The notes beneath the pieces are model-generated. The model was given only the letters and a program-made list of their open reading frames with translations, was not told the DNA's origin and made no database searches. DNA of 64,000 nucleotides from Burkholderia pseudomultivorans (lineage in GTDB: Bacteria; Pseudomonadota; Gammaproteobacteria; Burkholderiales; Burkholderiaceae). Location of the stretch: contig NZ_CP013377.1 of the NCBI RefSeq assembly GCF_001718415.1, forward strand, positions 2,790,001 to 2,854,000, read 5' to 3'. Positions 62,201 through 64,000 of the stretch are shown piece by piece. Numbering within the stretch: position 1 is the first letter of the stretch; each line of letters begins with the position of its first letter. A program made the position numbers and the translations under genes.

Positions 62201-63097
62201 TCACCCCATATCGCGCATCAGCTCCACAAGCCGCTCGCGCAGCCAGCGATTCGCCTGGTCCTGATCGGCGCTGCGATGCCAGTAGCAGAAGTATTCGAGG
62301 CCGGGCATCTCGAACGGCAGTTCGAGAATGCGCGCCGGATAGCGCTGCAGCAGCCGCAGCGGCGCGGTCAGCGCGAGATCGCCGCGCATCGCGATCAGCG
62401 GCGCGACCATGTAGTGCTGCACGCGCATCTGGATGTTCCGGCGCAGCCCGAGCCGCGTCAGCTCCGCATCGACGTGGCCGCTGCCCTTGCGGCGGCTCGA
62501 CACGTGGATGTGCCCCATCGCCAGATAATCGTCCATCGACAACACGTCGCCGTCGAACGGATGACCGTCGCGGATCATGCACGCGTAGCGGTCGCGCACG
62601 AGCGGCGCCTGGTGCAGGTGCGGGTCGCCGATCAGCGGCGCGTCGATCGCGATGTCGACGGAGCCGTTCGCCAGCGCGGTCGCCACTTCGCGACGGTCCA
62701 GCGTATAGCTGCGCACATGCATGCCGGGCGCATGCCGCTGCAGCAGTTCGCCGAGCGCGGGCAGCAGCAGCGCTTCGGTCAGGTCGCTCATGCTCAGGCG
62801 GAACACGCGCGTCGACGACGCCGGATCGAACACGTCGCCTTCGTGTGCGCTCGAATCGAGCAGCTGCAGCGCCTCGCGCACGCGGCCGACGATGTTCTCC
62901 GCCATCGGCGTCGGCATCATCCCGGCCGGCGTGCTGACGAACAGCGGATCGTTCAGCGATTTGCGCAGCCGCGCCAGCGCGTTGCTGACGGCAGGCTGCG
63001 TGAGGTTCAGCACTTCGGCCGCGCGCGTCAGGTTGCGCTTGTTGTAGATCGCGTCGAATACGACGAACAGGTTCAGGTCAATCTTCGATAGGCGCAT
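62201..63097 (-). CDS. LysR-family transcriptional regulator
   Basis: This 298-residue protein begins MRLSKIDLNLFVVFDAIYNK, the NodD/LeuO-like branch of LysR regulators, with a helix-turn-helix in the first 65 residues and an effector domain carrying TRVFRLSMSDLTEALLLPAL. AGGAGG precedes the start codon. An acyl-CoA dehydrogenase gene ends 74 bases upstream on the same strand, so the regulator could control that fatty-acid or aromatic-acid oxidation unit. Confidence 0.9.
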   Translation of the reverse strand: MRLSKIDLNLFVVFDAIYNKRNLTRAAEVLNLTQPAVSNALARLRKSLNDPLFVSTPAGMMPTPMAENIVGRVREALQLLDSSAHEGDVFDPASSTRVFRLSMSDLTEALLLPALGELLQRHAPGMHVRSYTLDRREVATALANGSVDIAIDAPLIGDPHLHQAPLVRDRYACMIRDGHPFDGDVLSMDDYLAMGHIHVSSRRKGSGHVDAELTRLGLRRNIQMRVQHYMVAPLIAMRGDLALTAPLRLLQRYPARILELPFEMPGLEYFCYWHRSADQDQANRWLRERLVELMRDMG

Positions 63098-63171
63098 CGC
63101 CGGGCCTCCTTGCCGGCATGTTACGGCGTGCGCCGCCGGTTCGTCCATGTCGGTGCCGCGTGGCCCGGTGC

Positions 63172-64000
63172 TCAGCCGCGCGGCGGCGGCGTCAGGTACG
63201 GCGCCGTCGCGCCGCGCTCGCCGCCCTTGATCTCCATCCGCGCGATCGACTGCAGGTGCACCTCGTCCGGACCGTCGGCGAAGCGCAGCGCGCGGCCCCA
63301 GGTCCAGTGATCGGCGAGCGGCGTGTCGGGACTCAGGCCCATCGCGCCGAACAGCTGCATCGCGCGGTCGCATACGGTCGTATGCACGTTCGGCACCAGC
63401 GCCTTGATCATCGAGATCTCCTTGCGCGCCGCCTTCGCGCCGACCTTGTCGATCATCCACGCGGCCTTCAGCACGAGCAGGCGCGCCTGGTCGATCTCGA
63501 TGCGCGAGCGCGCGATCCATTCGCCCACCGTGCCGTGGCGGTTCAGCGGCTTGCCGAACGCCTCGCGCGACTGCGCGCGATCGATCATCAGTTCGAGCGC
63601 GAGCTCGGCCGCGCCGATCGAACGCATGCAGTGATGGATGCGGCCCGGCCCGAGGCGCGCCTGCGCGAGCGCGAAGCCGCTGCCTTCTTCGCCGAGCAGG
63701 TTGCTCGCCGGCACGCGCACGTTGTCGAAGGTGATCTCGCAATGCCCTTCCGGCGCGACGTGATTGACGACCGTGATGTTGCGCACGACCGTCACGCCCG
63801 GCGTGTCGCGCGGCACGAGGATCATGCTCTGCTGCCGGTGCGATTCCGCATCGGGATCGGTCTTGCCCATCACGATGAAGATCCGGCAGTTCGGATGCGC
63901 GGCGTTCGTGATGAACCACTTGCGGCCGTTGATCACGTAGTCGCCGCCGTCGCGCGTGATCCGCGTCGTGATGTTCGTCGCATCCGACGACGCGACGTCG
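63172..64000 (-). CDS. Acyl-CoA dehydrogenase family protein (partial)
   Basis: The frame is open to the right edge of the window, so the N-terminal part is missing; 276 codons are visible. They include a mid-domain beta region (YVINGRKWFITNAAHPN) and the C-terminal helical domain. FALAQARLGPGRIHHCMRSI, LMIDRAQSREAFGKPLNRHG and QLFGAMGLSPDTPLADHW match the family signature. It oxidises an acyl-CoA at the alpha-beta position using FAD; chain preference is unknown. The ACADM10/11-like C-terminus resembles proteins often annotated in lipid or aromatic side-chain oxidation. Confidence 0.93.
   Translation of the reverse strand, partial: DVASSDATNITTRITRDGGDYVINGRKWFITNAAHPNCRIFIVMGKTDPDAESHRQQSMILVPRDTPGVTVVRNITVVNHVAPEGHCEITFDNVRVPASNLLGEEGSGFALAQARLGPGRIHHCMRSIGAAELALELMIDRAQSREAFGKPLNRHGTVGEWIARSRIEIDQARLLVLKAAWMIDKVGAKAARKEISMIKALVPNVHTTVCDRAMQLFGAMGLSPDTPLADHWTWGRALRFADGPDEVHLQSIARMEIKGGERGATAPYLTPPPRG

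Noticed and set aside
1..64000. tRNA, rRNA, CRISPR arrays, transposases or phage genes
   Set aside because: None was recognised on either strand. No direct-repeat arrays or transposase-like proteins were seen.

Overview
The window is high-GC proteobacterial DNA with almost wall-to-wall coding. It looks like a Burkholderia cepacia complex genome. The strongest pointers are a 129-residue calcium lectin matching my recollection of BclA (BC2L-A) and a 245-residue BclB-type two-domain lectin next to it. A Burkholderia-style malate:quinone oxidoreductase with a signal peptide and the general gene repertoire agree. No tRNA, rRNA, CRISPR array or insertion sequence was recognised. The replicon cannot be named from sequence alone.

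Bases 1-16.4 kb hold an exopolysaccharide locus read rightward. Two glycosyltransferase-like genes come first (a TPR-GT9-like protein and a CgeB-like protein). After a gap of about 0.7 kb there is a tightly overlapping Wzx/Wzy-type cluster. It encodes an initiating sugar-phosphate transferase, a Wza-like export lipoprotein, a Wzb-like phosphatase, a Wzc-like tyrosine kinase, two GT4 transferases, a pyruvyl transferase, a flippase, a GH71-type glycanase with a Tat-like signal, and a polymerase. The lectin pair bclA-bclB follows at 16.9-18.3 kb, behind a regulatory region rich in inverted repeats. The bclC gene described between them in B. cenocepacia is absent.

Bases 18.9-28.7 kb are mixed housekeeping and accessory genes: an MscS channel, a possible small RNA, a Nudix hydrolase, an orphan branched-chain-type binding protein next to acetylpolyamine amidohydrolase with a divergent Lrp regulator, a small lipoprotein, mqo, a zinc-ribbon protein with dbpA, and a LysR regulator divergent from an amidohydrolase.

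Bases 29.8-46.3 kb carry a complete phenol-to-central-metabolism meta-cleavage pathway on the minus strand. The order is dmpK-L-M-N-O-P (multicomponent phenol hydroxylase), dmpQ (ferredoxin), dmpB (catechol 2,3-dioxygenase), a GlcG-like gene, dmpC, dmpE, dmpF, dmpG, dmpH, dmpI, dmpD and an outer-membrane transporter. The divergent activator dmpR, the paired activator sites and the sigma-54 -24/-12 promoter are all visible. A GntR gene follows dmpR one base after its stop. Phenol would be hydroxylated to catechol, cleaved to 2-hydroxymuconic semialdehyde, and taken through the oxalocrotonate or hydrolytic branch to pyruvate and acetyl-CoA.

Bases 46.4-64 kb are accessory and housekeeping: a PhnD-like protein, a fatty-acid desaturase, LysR/BenE, an NmrA-like protein, AraC, LysR/NDH-2, a degenerate HAD-like protein, small secreted or unknown proteins, a P-loop kinase-like protein, a Nudix hydrolase, DNA polymerase II, a J-domain protein, a LysR regulator, and the C-terminal part of an acyl-CoA dehydrogenase cut by the right edge.
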